Assembly (NCBI GenBank): GCA_017848965.1
Contig: JAFIHA010000068.1
Coordinates: 1-41,407 of the forward strand
Direction of reading: 5' to 3'
DNA: 41,407 nucleotides
From: Dechloromonas aromatica (nom. nud.)
GTDB taxonomy: Bacteria > Pseudomonadota > Gammaproteobacteria > Burkholderiales > Rhodocyclaceae
Positions 28,243 through 37,723 of this stretch are shown one piece after another. Position 1 is the stretch's first letter. The number at the start of each line of letters is the position of its first letter. The notes under the pieces are model-generated. The model searched no databases and was not told where the DNA came from. It worked only from the letters and a program-made list of their open reading frames with translations. The translations under genes were made by a program, and so were the position numbers.

Positions 28243-29484
28243 ATGCGGATAAAAAAGCCATTTGGCATTCTGGCGTTGGCGCTGTTCCTGAGCGCCCCCG
28301 CCGCAGCCGGGCCGTTACCGCCGATCCTGATCGCCCACGTTGCGCCGACCACCGGCCGCTTTGCCCTGCATGCCGAAGCGGATCGGCGCGGCGCCGAGAT
28401 GGCGATCGAGGATTTCAACCGGCAGGGCGGCGTGCTGGGTCGGGAAATCGTCCTGATTTCGAGCAATCCGACGATGGACGCCAAAAAGTCCGCCGAGGTA
28501 GCGGAGACGCTGATCACCCGCAACAAGGTCGGCTTCATGGTCGGCGCCATCGCCTCCAACGTCGCGGCAAGCATGTCGGCGGTGGCGCAGAAATACGGCG
28601 TGATCTTCATCAACACCAATTCCTCGGCGCCTTCCGAATCCCTGGAAAACGCGCATCGCAGCAAGTTCGTGTTCGATGCCAGCGGCGCCAATTTCAACCG
28701 GGCGCTGCTCAAGTACGCGCTCAAGGACCGCAAATCGAAACGCGTCCTGCAACTGATCGAGGATAACGCGGCCGGTCACAGCAATGCCGAGGCGATGCGC
28801 CCCTATATCGCCGAATACGGCGGGCAGTTGGTCGGCGAGGTGCTGGCCCCGGAAAACCTGAGCGATCCGACCGAAGTGCTGAACCAGGTGGCGGCGATTC
28901 CGGCCGATGTGGTCACCGTGGTGATCAGCGGCGACAACCAGATCAAGCTGTTTTCCCGGATCGACCCCAGGGTGCTCGAACGGCAGTTCTGGATCGTCGG
29001 CGAAGTGGACTGGGAAGAGCTCTACCCGGCGCCGGGGACGCCGCGTCCGCTGTTCGGCACGACCTGGGCCTGGAATCTCGATACGCCGGGCAGCCAGGCC
29101 TTCGTCGAGCGCTACCGCAAGCGCTACGGCCATACCCGGCTCGACTGGCCGGGCGACGTCACGCACGCCGCCTATCTGGCCACCCGTGCCCTGCTCGAAG
29201 CCATCGCCAGGGCCGGCACCACCGACAACCACGCCATCATCGCGCAACTGGAGCAATACCGGGCCGAGCCGCGCTCGCGCATGCAGCACGACGCCGCCTA
29301 CATGGACCCGGTCAGCCATCACCTGCAGCAGACCATCTACATCGCGCGCTGGAAGCCCGATCCGGCCCGCCCCGAGCGCGGCATCGAGATCGTCGGCCGC
29401 GTCAGTCCGGAACAGGCGCGGCACGCGCCGGAAAAAAACACCCGGCTGGAATCCCTGGCCGAAACACCGAGATATTCGCCCTGA
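28243..29484 (+). CDS. Periplasmic binding protein, Leu/Ile/Val-type (Peripla_BP_6)
   Basis: 413 residues from the ATG at 28243, chosen because AGGGAG lies about 10 bases upstream and a signal peptide follows immediately (MRIKKPFGILALALF, cleavage near AAAG). An in-frame ATG at 28201 would put 14 polar residues before it. Fold hallmarks of amino-acid/amide binding proteins are HVAPTTGRFALHAEADRRGAE, DFNRQGGVLGREIVLI and VGFMVGAIASNVAASMSAVA. No permease or ATPase is nearby; the histidine kinase follows after 3 bases. It may therefore present a ligand to the kinase instead of feeding transport. Ligand unknown. Confidence 0.88.
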   Translation: MRIKKPFGILALALFLSAPAAAGPLPPILIAHVAPTTGRFALHAEADRRGAEMAIEDFNRQGGVLGREIVLISSNPTMDAKKSAEVAETLITRNKVGFMVGAIASNVAASMSAVAQKYGVIFINTNSSAPSESLENAHRSKFVFDASGANFNRALLKYALKDRKSKRVLQLIEDNAAGHSNAEAMRPYIAEYGGQLVGEVLAPENLSDPTEVLNQVAAIPADVVTVVISGDNQIKLFSRIDPRVLERQFWIVGEVDWEELYPAPGTPRPLFGTTWAWNLDTPGSQAFVERYRKRYGHTRLDWPGDVTHAAYLATRALLEAIARAGTTDNHAIIAQLEQYRAEPRSRMQHDAAYMDPVSHHLQQTIYIARWKPDPARPERGIEIVGRVSPEQARHAPEKNTRLESLAETPRYSP

Positions 29485-29487
29485 GCC

Positions 29488-31854
29488 ATGACCGGGAAAT
29501 TTGGCCTGATTGGCCGCATCGCGTTGCTGGTAGTGCTCGTCGAAATCGTCGTCTTCGGCATACTGGGCGGGTTCTACGTCAGCCGTTTCAGCAGCGCCCT
29601 CGACGAAAGGATGATCGCCGGCCTGCGCAACGTCGGGCGCATGCTGGCGAGCGAGAGCCTGCCGATCAGCTCGTTGTCGCAGGAAAGTCTGATCGCCGAC
29701 CTGGTTGGCGCCCCCTACCTCGAAGGCCTGGCCGTCGGCGGCAACGGCCGCGTCATCGTGGCCACCGACAGCGCTTTGCTTGGCCGGGACGCCGCATCGC
29801 TGCCGGGGATCGACCCGCGCTGGCTGGCCGCCGAGGCGCCGGACGAGCAGTGGATCGCCGCCGGCGACCGCCTGACCAGTGTCCAGCACCTGCACGGGGA
29901 ATCCGCCAGCGCGCCGCTGTACACGGCGATCATCGCGGTCAGTACCGAGGCGCTATCGGCGCGCAAGCAGTCGATCATCCTGCTCGGCGTCATCGGTTCG
30001 CTGTTCTTCATCGTCCTCAGTTCGGCCGTGCTGATCGTCGTCGCCCAGCGTTTCATCGGCCGCCGGGTCAGCGCGACGCTGGCCGTCCTCAAGCGCGTCG
30101 AGGAGGGGGCGCTCGACGAGCGCATTCCAGTCACCAGCGAGGACGAACTGGGCGAACTGCAGCGCGGCACCAACTCGATGATCGCCCGGGTGCGGGAGAT
30201 CCTCGACGAACTCCGGGCCTCGCGCGCAGCGCTGGCGCGTAGCGAGGAACGCATGGCGCTGGCCCTGCAGGGCGCCAACGACGGCATCTGGGATTGGGAT
30301 CTGGTCAGCAACGAGGTCTATTTCTCGCCGCGCTGGAAGTCGATGCTGGGCTACGGCGAGCACGAACTGGCGGATGAATTCGCCACCTGGGAAAGGCTGA
30401 CCGACGACGAGGGCCGGGAACGCACGATGCGCCTGATCGACGACGTGCTGAGCGGCCGTGCCCGGGTCTTCGACGTCGAATTCCGCATGCGCCACAAGGC
30501 CGGCGATTGGGTGGACATCCGTTCCCGCGCCTTTCTCCAGCGCGACGCCGACGGCAAGCCGCTGCGCCTGGTCGGCACGCACGTCGACATCAGCGAGCGC
30601 AAGCGGGCGGAAGCCGAGCTCGACGCCCACCGCCATCACCTCGAATCGCTGGTCAAGGCGCGCACCGCCGAACTCGAAGTGGCCAGGGACATCGCCGAGG
30701 CGGCAAGCCGGGCCAAGAGCACCTTCCTCGCCAATATGAGCCACGAGCTGCGTACGCCGATGAACGCCATCATGGGCATGACGGCAATCGCCCTGCGCCA
30801 CGCCGAGGACGCCAGGCTACGCGACCAACTGGAAAAGATCGACTCGGCGTCGCGCCATCTCCTGCACGTCATCAACGACATCCTCGACATCTCGAAGATC
30901 GAAGCCGAGCGCCTGATCCTCGAGCGCACCCGGTTCCGCCTCGGCGAGCCGGTGGAAAACCTGTTGAGCCTGATCGGCCACAAGGTGACGGAAAAGGGGC
31001 TGCGCCTCGATGTCGATCTGGCGCCGGATCTCGCCGCTTGCCATGTGCTCGGCGACCCGGTGCGCCTCGGTCAGGTGCTGATCAACCTGACCGCCAACGC
31101 GATCAAGTTCACCCAGCAGGGTTCGATCGTCCTGCGCTGCCGGGTTCTGGAAGAAAATCGCAATGGACTGCAGTTGCTCTGGGAGGTCGTCGATACCGGC
31201 ATCGGTATCGCGGCCGAGGACCAGAAGCGCTTGTTCAATGCTTTCGAGCAGACCGACAGCTCGATGACCCGCAAATACGGCGGCACCGGCCTCGGGCTGG
31301 CGATCAGCCGGCGCCTGGTGAAGATGATGGGCGGCGAAATCGGCGTCGAAAGCGCGCTTGCCCGGGGCAGCCGCTTCTGGTTCACGGTCCGCCTGGAAAA
31401 GGCCGGCGACGTGGCGGTCGAGGCGGCGCCGAGCGACGAGGCGCTCTCCGCCGAAGCCCGCCTGCTGCAGGACTACGCCGGCGTCCGCGTGCTGCTGGCC
31501 GAGGACGAGCCGATCAATCAGGAAGTGTCGCTCGGCCTGCTCGGCGACGTCGGCCTGACGGTCGACCTGGCGGAAGACGGGCAGAAGGCGGTGGCGCTGG
31601 CCAGCGAGAAACGCTACGACCTGATCCTGATGGACATGCAGATGCCGAACCTGAACGGCCTCGATGCGACGCGGGCGATCCGCGCCGGCGGCCCGAACGC
31701 GGCGACGCCGATCCTGGCGATGACCGCCAATGCCTTCGACGAGGATCGCCAGGTCTGTCTCAATGCCGGCATGAACGACCACATCGCCAAGCCGATCGAC
31801 CCCGATCACCTCTACATGACGCTGCTGCACTGGCTGGCGAAGCGCGCCGCCTGA
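29488..31854 (+). CDS. Hybrid sensor histidine kinase (HAMP-PAS-HisKA-HATPase-REC)
   Basis: 788 residues. Two membrane helices (about 8-31 and 162-187) flank a periplasmic sensor region. Then come HAMP (about 188-243), PAS (about 255-375), a coiled coil, HisKA with His419 in NMSHELRTPMNAIMG, HATPase with N box NLTANAIKFT (about 533), DTGIGIAAED and GGTGLGLAISRR, and a receiver domain with Asp716 in LILMDMQMP. All catalytic residues are present, so phosphate can move from His419 to Asp716. There is no Hpt domain or output regulator nearby. Co-transcription with the binding-protein gene suggests that protein helps sense the signal. Confidence 0.92.
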   Translation: MTGKFGLIGRIALLVVLVEIVVFGILGGFYVSRFSSALDERMIAGLRNVGRMLASESLPISSLSQESLIADLVGAPYLEGLAVGGNGRVIVATDSALLGRDAASLPGIDPRWLAAEAPDEQWIAAGDRLTSVQHLHGESASAPLYTAIIAVSTEALSARKQSIILLGVIGSLFFIVLSSAVLIVVAQRFIGRRVSATLAVLKRVEEGALDERIPVTSEDELGELQRGTNSMIARVREILDELRASRAALARSEERMALALQGANDGIWDWDLVSNEVYFSPRWKSMLGYGEHELADEFATWERLTDDEGRERTMRLIDDVLSGRARVFDVEFRMRHKAGDWVDIRSRAFLQRDADGKPLRLVGTHVDISERKRAEAELDAHRHHLESLVKARTAELEVARDIAEAASRAKSTFLANMSHELRTPMNAIMGMTAIALRHAEDARLRDQLEKIDSASRHLLHVINDILDISKIEAERLILERTRFRLGEPVENLLSLIGHKVTEKGLRLDVDLAPDLAACHVLGDPVRLGQVLINLTANAIKFTQQGSIVLRCRVLEENRNGLQLLWEVVDTGIGIAAEDQKRLFNAFEQTDSSMTRKYGGTGLGLAISRRLVKMMGGEIGVESALARGSRFWFTVRLEKAGDVAVEAAPSDEALSAEARLLQDYAGVRVLLAEDEPINQEVSLGLLGDVGLTVDLAEDGQKAVALASEKRYDLILMDMQMPNLNGLDATRAIRAGGPNAATPILAMTANAFDEDRQVCLNAGMNDHIAKPIDPDHLYMTLLHWLAKRAA

Positions 31855-31895
31855 AGCGGGACGCCCTGGCGCCGGCCGGCTGCCTCCCAGCTGCG

Positions 31896-32402
31896 TCAGG
31901 CGCTGGCGGCCGGCAGCGTCAGCAGCACCGCCGGCACGATCGCCGTTTCCTCGCAGTTGTTGCCCGGGCCGCTGCGGTCGATGACGAGGAAGTCGGAAAC
32001 TTCGTTGAGCGCCAGCAGCGGATGGTGCCAGGTGCCGGGCGCGTAGTTCACGCCTTCGCCGGGCTGGGCGAGGAAGGCGCGCAGGTCGCCGGGGCCGGGC
32101 GGCGGGCCGGGCGGTGCGACGACGATCAGATAGGGCTGGTCGCCGAGCGGCATGAAGGCCTGCGAGCCGAGCGGATGGCGTTCCAGCATTTCGATGGCGA
32201 AGGGCAGGGCGCGCGGCTGGCCACGGAAGAGGCTGACGATCAGCTTGCCGTCCGGGCCGGGGACCAGTTCGGCGAGGTCGTGGTAGCGCTCGGTGTTGCC
32301 GCCGTTGATCGGAAAGCGCCGCTGCGCGGCAGCGACCGCGATGACCTCGCCGAAGGGGGCGAAGGCGGCCGCGGTGAGCGGTTCGGGAAGCAGTTTTTTC
32401 AC
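31896..32402 (-). CDS. allA: Ureidoglycolate lyase
   Basis: 168 residues from the GTG that overlaps the allantoicase stop by 4 bases (GTGA); this start gives [20 protein letters not shown], matching the E. coli AllA opening. An ATG 18 bases upstream is the alternative. AllA splits ureidoglycolate to glyoxylate and urea, the last step of this pathway. Family features are [11 protein letters not shown], the cupin-type [14 protein letters not shown] and [15 protein letters not shown]. Last gene of the ureide operon; its 3' end faces that of the kinase gene, 41 bases away. Confidence 0.92.
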   Translation of the reverse strand: MKKLLPEPLTAAAFAPFGEVIAVAAAQRRFPINGGNTERYHDLAELVPGPDGKLIVSLFRGQPRALPFAIEMLERHPLGSQAFMPLGDQPYLIVVAPPGPPPGPGDLRAFLAQPGEGVNYAPGTWHHPLLALNEVSDFLVIDRSGPGNNCEETAIVPAVLLTLPAASA

Positions 32403-33427
32403 CGCGCCACCTTGCCCCACAGGCGCAACCTTGAAACGCCGCCGTCCGGGATGATGTTCAGGCGCACGTGCGTCACCGGGCCGAGGTCGGCCAGGCCTTC
32501 AAACGTGTGGATGGCGTCCATCGACAGTTTCTGCTCGCCGAGTAGCACCGGCCAGAACATGCTCTGGGTGATCACCGACTGGTCGGTGCCGCCGTCCATG
32601 CGCGCCGCCTGGATCGAGCAGCGGTCGGGGAAGTTGCCCTTGAAGTGGGCGGTGTCGACTTCGATCCGCTCGATGATGCCGGGCGCGCCCAGTTGCAGGA
32701 TGCACCAGTCGTTGCCCGGTTCGCGGCGGCGGCGGGTTTCCCAGCCGTCGCCCATGTTGATGCCGCGCCCCGGGGCGATCAGGTTGGCCGCCGAGCCGAA
32801 GTGGGCGTCGTTCCAGGCGACGGCGCGGCCGCCGTTTTCCAGCGCGACGAGGTCGTAGATACGGTCAGGCTCGTTGGCGTCGAAGACGCCGACCGGCTGG
32901 CCGTAGGCGCGCAGACGGGCGATGCCGCCGTCCGGGTACATGTTGATGCGCAGGTGGCTCCAGGTGTCGGCGCTGTCGACGGCGAGCAGGTGGTGGCTGT
33001 TGCCGCTCAGCGTGGTCGAGGGCAGGATGCGCGTCCAGCGGGCCTTGGCCAGCACCTCGGGGTCGTCGGATTCGCAGTCGGTGGCGTCGATCGACACGGC
33101 CGGCGCGAAGTTGCCGGTAAAGTGGCTGGTATCGACGTCGAAGCCGCGCAAGATGCCGCGTCGGCCGAGCTTGACCAGGCTCCAGTCGTAGCCGGTGGTG
33201 CGCTTGCGACGGGTTTCCCAGCCGTCCATCCACTTGCCGTTGGCGTCGTACTTGCCGGGCACGAAAACCGCCGGCTCGGGGTTGAGCATGCGTTCGAGCG
33301 GGGCGAAGAATTCGTCGGTGGCGAACAGCGCGCGGGCGCCGATGCGGGTATCGGCGAGGTTGACCGAACGCTTGGCCCAGTCGGGCAGGTCGGCGGCGGC
33401 GGAAACGATGGGGGCGGCGTGGATCAT
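32399..33427 (-). CDS. alc: Allantoicase
   Basis: 342 residues, the family length. It hydrolyses allantoate to ureidoglycolate and urea. The two allantoicase repeats are plain: [22 protein letters not shown] and later [22 protein letters not shown], each followed by a DTxHFxGNF motif. It overlaps puuE by one base (TAATG on the minus strand) and allA by 4, so translation is coupled. Confidence 0.95.
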   Translation of the reverse strand: MIHAAPIVSAAADLPDWAKRSVNLADTRIGARALFATDEFFAPLERMLNPEPAVFVPGKYDANGKWMDGWETRRKRTTGYDWSLVKLGRRGILRGFDVDTSHFTGNFAPAVSIDATDCESDDPEVLAKARWTRILPSTTLSGNSHHLLAVDSADTWSHLRINMYPDGGIARLRAYGQPVGVFDANEPDRIYDLVALENGGRAVAWNDAHFGSAANLIAPGRGINMGDGWETRRRREPGNDWCILQLGAPGIIERIEVDTAHFKGNFPDRCSIQAARMDGGTDQSVITQSMFWPVLLGEQKLSMDAIHTFEGLADLGPVTHVRLNIIPDGGVSRLRLWGKVAR

Positions 33428-34365
33428 TATTTTTGGTCCTGGCGGTAGGGATGGGTCGCCTGCCAGTGGCGGGCGATGTCGAGGCGACGGCAGACCCAGA
33501 CGCGGTCGTGCCGTTCGATGTAATCGAGGAAGCGCTGCAGCGCGAGGAAGCGGCCGGGCCGGCCGAGTAGGCGGCAGTGCATGCCGATCGAGAGCATCTT
33601 CGGCGCTTCCTCGCCTTCGGCGTAGAGCACGTCAAAGCTGTCCTTCAGGTACTGGAAGAACGGGTCGCCGTGGCTGAAGCCTTGCGGCAGGCAGAAGCGC
33701 ATGTCGTTGGTGTCGAGCGTGTACGGCACGATCAGGTGCGGCACCGTACTGCCGTCGGTCCTGGTGACTTCGGTCCAGAACGGCAGGTCGTCGCCGTAGT
33801 AATCGCTGTCGTAAAGGAGGCGCCCGTCGTCGGCGACCAGGCGGCGGGTGTTCGGCGAATCGCGGCCGGTGTACCAGCCGAGCGGCCGGCTGCCGGTCAT
33901 CTGCTCGATGACCTCAAGCGCCAGGCGCATGTGTTCGCGCTCGGTCGCTTCGTCCATCGTCTGGTAGTGAATCCAGCGCCAGCCGTGGCAGGCGATCTCG
34001 TGGCCGAGTTCGACGAAGGCGGCGGTGACTTCCGGGCTGCGCTGCAGCGCCATGCCGACGCCGAACACGGTCAGCGGCAGGCCGCGCTTTTCGAACTCCT
34101 TGAGGATGCGCCAGACGCCGGTGCGCGAGCCGTATTCGTAGATCGACTCCATCGACAGGTGGCGGTCCGGGTAGCTGGCCGGGTTGAACATCTCGGAAAG
34201 GAATTGCTCGGAGCCGGCGTCGCCGTGCAGCACGCAGTTCTCGCCGCCTTCCTCGTAGTTGAGGACGAACTGGACGGCGATGCGGGCCCGGCCCGGCCAT
34301 TGGGCGTGCGGCGGATTGCGGCCGTAGCCGGCGAGGTCGCGCGGGTAGCTGGGGGTCGGTGACAT
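33427..34365 (-). CDS. puuE: Allantoinase, PuuE type (polysaccharide-deacetylase fold)
   Basis: 312 residues from the ATG at 34365, supported by GGAG 8 bases upstream; a GTG at 34374 is possible. This metal-independent allantoinase opens allantoin to allantoate and is unrelated to AllB/PucH. Characteristic segments are [49 protein letters not shown] and [16 protein letters not shown]. One base separates it from the racemase gene upstream. Confidence 0.95.
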   Translation of the reverse strand: MSPTPSYPRDLAGYGRNPPHAQWPGRARIAVQFVLNYEEGGENCVLHGDAGSEQFLSEMFNPASYPDRHLSMESIYEYGSRTGVWRILKEFEKRGLPLTVFGVGMALQRSPEVTAAFVELGHEIACHGWRWIHYQTMDEATEREHMRLALEVIEQMTGSRPLGWYTGRDSPNTRRLVADDGRLLYDSDYYGDDLPFWTEVTRTDGSTVPHLIVPYTLDTNDMRFCLPQGFSHGDPFFQYLKDSFDVLYAEGEEAPKMLSIGMHCRLLGRPGRFLALQRFLDYIERHDRVWVCRRLDIARHWQATHPYRQDQK

Positions 34366-34366
34366 G

Positions 34367-35101
34367 TCAGGCACTCCGGGTCAGATGCTGGAAACGGCCG
34401 GCGAAGGGTTTCGCGGGCGGCAAGGCGTAATCGCCGTGCTTGCTGGTGTGCAGGCCGAGGCCGACCAGTGCTTCGGCGAGCTTGACGGCGGCGGTGACGC
34501 CGTCGATCACCGGAATGCCCAGCGCTTCGCCCATCGCCCCGGCGTAGTCGGCCATGCCGCCGCAGCCGAGGACGATGGCACCGGCGCCGTCTTCGTCGCG
34601 GGCGCGGCGCGCTTCGTCGAGCAGGACGCCGCTGCAGGCGGCGCCGTCTTCGAGCTCAAGGACCGGGATTTCGGCGGCGCGCACGCGCTGGCACTGGTGG
34701 GCGTAGCCGTAGGCGGCGAGCAGGTGTTCGGCGATGACCACGGTGCGCTGCAAGGTCGTCACCACCGAGAAGCGGGTGGCGAGCATGGCGGCGACCTGGA
34801 AGGCGGCCTGGGCAATGCCGATGACCGGCGCCTTGGTCAGCTCGCGGGCGGCGGCCAGGCCGGGGTCGCCGAAGCAGGCGATGACGTAGGCGTCGGCACC
34901 GGCCGCCTCGCCGCGCAGGATTTCCTCGCAGACGCCGACCGCGGCCACCGCCTCGTCGAAATGGCTTTCAATGGAAATCGGCCCGTCAGCCGGGTTGACC
35001 GCGACGATCTGCGTGCCCGGCGCGGCGACGCGTTGCGCGGCGGCGCCGATGCTGGCGGTCATCGCGGCGGAGGTGTTGGGGTTGATGACGTGGATGCGCA
35101 T
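34367..35101 (-). CDS. Asp/Glu/hydantoin racemase family, probable allantoin racemase
   Basis: 244 residues from the ATG reading MRIHVINPNTSAAM, with GAGG 6 bases upstream; a TTG at 35113 is less likely. The two catalytic cysteines of the family are present in IACFGDPG and VLGCGGMADYAG. Members near allantoinase genes (HpxA type) interconvert allantoin enantiomers so that a stereospecific allantoinase can use both. Location directly before puuE supports that role, but hydantoin racemase activity cannot be excluded. Confidence 0.85.
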   Translation of the reverse strand: MRIHVINPNTSAAMTASIGAAAQRVAAPGTQIVAVNPADGPISIESHFDEAVAAVGVCEEILRGEAAGADAYVIACFGDPGLAAARELTKAPVIGIAQAAFQVAAMLATRFSVVTTLQRTVVIAEHLLAAYGYAHQCQRVRAAEIPVLELEDGAACSGVLLDEARRARDEDGAGAIVLGCGGMADYAGAMGEALGIPVIDGVTAAVKLAEALVGLGLHTSKHGDYALPPAKPFAGRFQHLTRSA

Positions 35102-35109
35102 CGTCGGCC

Positions 35110-35826
35110 TCAAGGCTTGGCGGCCGAGCCGCCGATGAATTCGCGCAGGACCGCCTGCAGGTCGGGGGTTTCCTGTTCCCAGCGCAGGCTGCGCTCGATG
35201 GTGGTCAGGTGTTCGCCCATCCAGTCGGCCGCCTCAGCGAAAGCGCCGCGCGCGATCAGGTCGATGATCTGCTCGTGTTCGGAATGCCGGCAGGTGACCG
35301 AGATCGGCGAACCGTAGGTGGCGATGATCAGCGAACTACGGGCGATCAGGCGGGCGACCAGTTCGCTCAGCACGGCATTGCCGGCGAGGCCGACAAGGTG
35401 GATGTGGAATTCGCCGGAAAGGCGGATGGCGGCGGCGCGGTCGCCCTTCAACTGGGCATCGTCCTCGGCCGCGTTGATCGCTTTCAGCGCTTCAAGATCG
35501 GCGGCGCTGACCTTGCCAGCCATCTCGGCCAGCGCGCCGCATTCGAGGATGCGCCGGGTGGCGAAGATGTCGCGCGCTTCCGGCACCGACGGCTCGGCGA
35601 TCTGCGCGCCGCGATTCGGGCGGATCTCGATCAGGCCTTCGTAGGCCAGCCGTTGCAGCACCTTGCGGATGATCGTCCGGCTGGCGCCGAAGGTTTCGGC
35701 CAGCGTGTCTTCCGGCAGGCGGGTGCCGGGCAGCAGGCGCGAATCGCAGATGGCGGCGTGCAGATGCTGGTAGATGATCTCGTCGCGCTCCTGGGCAGCG
35801 TCCTTGAGGGGTTCGGTCTTGGTCAT
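35110..35826 (-). CDS. GntR-family (FCD-type) regulator of the ureide genes
   Basis: 238 residues from the ATG reading MTKTEPLKDAAQE. The N-terminal winged helix has LPEDTLAETFGASRTIIRKVLQRLAYEGLIEI; the C-terminal FCD ligand domain has the acidic and His metal-site pattern (HIHLVGLAGN, RHSEHEQIIDLI). It heads the minus-strand ureide operon and diverges from the NCS1 permease. Three TTGTATACAA-type sites in the shared region are probable operators. The inducer is presumably an allantoin-pathway compound (inference). Confidence 0.9.
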   Translation of the reverse strand: MTKTEPLKDAAQERDEIIYQHLHAAICDSRLLPGTRLPEDTLAETFGASRTIIRKVLQRLAYEGLIEIRPNRGAQIAEPSVPEARDIFATRRILECGALAEMAGKVSAADLEALKAINAAEDDAQLKGDRAAAIRLSGEFHIHLVGLAGNAVLSELVARLIARSSLIIATYGSPISVTCRHSEHEQIIDLIARGAFAEAADWMGEHLTTIERSLRWEQETPDLQAVLREFIGGSAAKP

Positions 35827-35860
35827 GTACGGCGTTTCCTGACGGGCTCGGTGGCTTACT

Positions 35861-35892
35861 TTTGGTGCAGTCCTGTTCAGAATTGCACCAAA
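35861..35892. repeat. Perfect 9-bp inverted repeat upstream of gntR
   Basis: TTTGGTGCA (35861-35869) and TGCACCAAA (35884-35892) are perfect complements around 14 bases, in the gntR leader about 35-66 bases upstream of its ATG. It is unlike the TTGTATACAA sites, so it may bind another regulator or form a leader hairpin. There is no T-run for termination. Confidence 0.55.
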
Positions 35893-35916
35893 TGTGTAAC
35901 TGATTTGTCGATAAAA

Positions 35917-35945
35917 TTGTATACAACTAATTGCGTTGTATGCAA
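35917..35945. promoter_or_regulatory. Two tandem GntR-type operators over the gntR promoter
   Basis: TTGTATACAA (35917-35926) and TTGTATGCAA (35936-35945), with centres 19 bases apart, so on about the same face of the helix. On minus, TTGCAT and TATACA, 16 bases apart, could be the gntR promoter and overlap these sites, which suits autorepression. Confidence 0.7.
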
Positions 35946-36099
35946 CAAAATTGTTTTCTATCGAATACAAGTCGCTGTTTTTTCACGCTTGCCGCTTTCG
36001 TTGGTCGATCTGTCGGTCGCGGCCGCTAGAATTTGGCACGGCGATTGCTCTGGGTTTCTGGACAAAACCGGTTCTGTTTGTCGCTAACCGGATTTGAAA

Positions 36100-36109
36100 T
36101 TGTATACAA
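36100..36109. promoter_or_regulatory. GntR-type operator at the NCS1 permease promoter
   Basis: A perfect TTGTATACAA 41 bases upstream of the permease ATG, identical to the site at 35917. TTGTCG (36078-36083) could be the -35, which puts the operator over the -10. Confidence 0.65.
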
Positions 36110-36150
36110 CAGTACCTGAAACCCCTGCCTTTTCCTAGAAAGGAAATCCC

Positions 36151-37584
36151 ATGAACAATATAAAGCCGGCCGAATACAGCGATCGCCTCTACAACGAGGA
36201 TCTCGCCGCGTTGAAGGACAAGAACTGGAACTGGTACAACATCTTCGCCTTCTGGATGTCGGATGTGCATAGCGTTGGCGGCTATGTCTTCGCCGGCAGC
36301 CTGTTCGCGCTCGGGCTGGGCAGCTGGCAGGTGCTGGTTTCGTTGCTGGTCGGCATCGTCCTGGTCAACATCCTGTGCAATCTGGTCGCCCGGCCCAGCC
36401 AGATGGCCGGCATTCCCTACCCGGTCGCCTGCCGCATGTCCTTTGGCATCTGGGGCGCCAACATCCCGGCCATCATCCGCGGCCTGATCGCGGTCGCCTG
36501 GTACGGCATCCAGACCTTTCTCGCCTCGTCGGCGCTGAGCATCGTCCTGCTGCGCTTCTTCCCCGGCCTGGAAAGCCTGGCGCACAGCCAGTTCCTCGGC
36601 CTTTCCTACCTCGGCTGGGTCGGCTTCATGACCATGTGGGTGCTGCAGGCCGCCGTGTTCTGGCACGGCATGGAAGCGATCAAGCGCTTCATCGACTGGG
36701 CCGGCCCGGCGGTCTACGTCGTGATGTTCGCGCTGGCCGCCTGGATCGTCTGGAAAGCCGGCCCGGAGAACATCTCGCTCAACCTCGGCGAAGTGAAGTA
36801 CAGCGGCCTCGAATCGCTGGGCATGATGATTACCGCCATCGCCCTGGTTGTCTCCTACTTCTCCGGCCCGATGCTCAACTTCGGCGACTTCTCGCGCTAC
36901 GGCCGCACCATGGAAGAAGTGAAGCGCGGCAACTTCTGGGGGCTGCCGGTCAACTTCCTCGCCTTCTCGGTCGTCACCGTCGTCATCACCTCCGGCACCA
37001 TCCCGGTCTTCGGCCACATGATCACCGACCCGATCGAAACCGTCAGCCGCATCGACAACACCACCGCCGCCGTGCTCGGTGCCTTCACCTTCGTCACCGC
37101 GACCATCGGCATCAACATCGTCGCCAATTTCGTCTCGCCGGCCTTCGACTTCTCCAACGTCGCGCCCAAGTACATCAGCTTCCGTACCGGCGGTTTCATC
37201 GCCGCCGTCGCGTCGATCTTCATCACCCCGTGGAACCTGTTCAACTCGCCGGAAGTGATCCACTACACGCTCGACATGCTGGCCGCCTTCATCGGCCCCT
37301 TGTTCGGCATCCTGCTGGTCGATTTCTACCTGGTGCGCAAGCAGCAGATCGTCGTCGACGACCTGTACACGGAAAGCCCGAACGGCGCCTACTGGTACGA
37401 CAAGGGCGTGAACAAGCGGGCGGTCTACGCGCTGATTCCGGCAGTTTTGATCGGCATCGCCATCACCCTGTCCGGCGTCAAGGCGGTGGCCGACTTCAAC
37501 TGGTTCATCGGCTGCCTGCTCGGCGGGGTGTTCTACAGCGCCCTGATGAGCCGCCGCCCGGCGCTGGCCGGGGCGAGCGCCTGA
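36151..37584 (+). CDS. NCS1-family permease, probable allantoin transporter
   Basis: 477 residues, highly hydrophobic, about 12 membrane helices expected. NCS1 hallmarks are NWNWYNIFAFWMSDVHSVGG in the first helix, ARPSQMAGIPYPVACRMSFG after it, and SYFSGPMLNFGDFSRYGR in the middle. The family imports allantoin, hydantoins, cytosine or purines with sodium or protons. Divergent placement opposite the ureide operon and a shared operator favour allantoin. AGGAAA lies 5 bases before the ATG. Confidence 0.9.
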   Translation: MNNIKPAEYSDRLYNEDLAALKDKNWNWYNIFAFWMSDVHSVGGYVFAGSLFALGLGSWQVLVSLLVGIVLVNILCNLVARPSQMAGIPYPVACRMSFGIWGANIPAIIRGLIAVAWYGIQTFLASSALSIVLLRFFPGLESLAHSQFLGLSYLGWVGFMTMWVLQAAVFWHGMEAIKRFIDWAGPAVYVVMFALAAWIVWKAGPENISLNLGEVKYSGLESLGMMITAIALVVSYFSGPMLNFGDFSRYGRTMEEVKRGNFWGLPVNFLAFSVVTVVITSGTIPVFGHMITDPIETVSRIDNTTAAVLGAFTFVTATIGINIVANFVSPAFDFSNVAPKYISFRTGGFIAAVASIFITPWNLFNSPEVIHYTLDMLAAFIGPLFGILLVDFYLVRKQQIVVDDLYTESPNGAYWYDKGVNKRAVYALIPAVLIGIAITLSGVKAVADFNWFIGCLLGGVFYSALMSRRPALAGASA

Positions 37585-37607
37585 GGCACTTTGTGCTCAA
37601 GAAATGG

Positions 37608-37632
37608 GGCCGACCTGCGGGTCGGCCTTTTT
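37608..37632 (+). terminator. Intrinsic terminator after the NCS1 permease
   Basis: A perfect 8-bp stem GGCCGACC/GGTCGGCC with a TGCG loop is followed by five T residues, 24 bases after the permease stop. Confidence 0.88.
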
Positions 37633-37648
37633 GCGTTTGCCGACTGGC

Positions 37649-37677
37649 TTGACGCAATACGTGCTGCGCAGTATTTT
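37649..37677 (+). promoter_or_regulatory. Predicted promoter of hipBA
   Basis: TTGACG (37649-37654), 17 bases, TATTTT (37672-37677). Short inverted repeats, AATAC/GTATT across the spacer and CATTA/TAATG at 37693-37708, are candidate binding sites for the HipB-type autorepressor. Confidence 0.5.
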
Positions 37678-37723
37678 GTCCGTAATCACAGGCATTATCT
37701 GATTAATGACCAGGATTGCAGAC

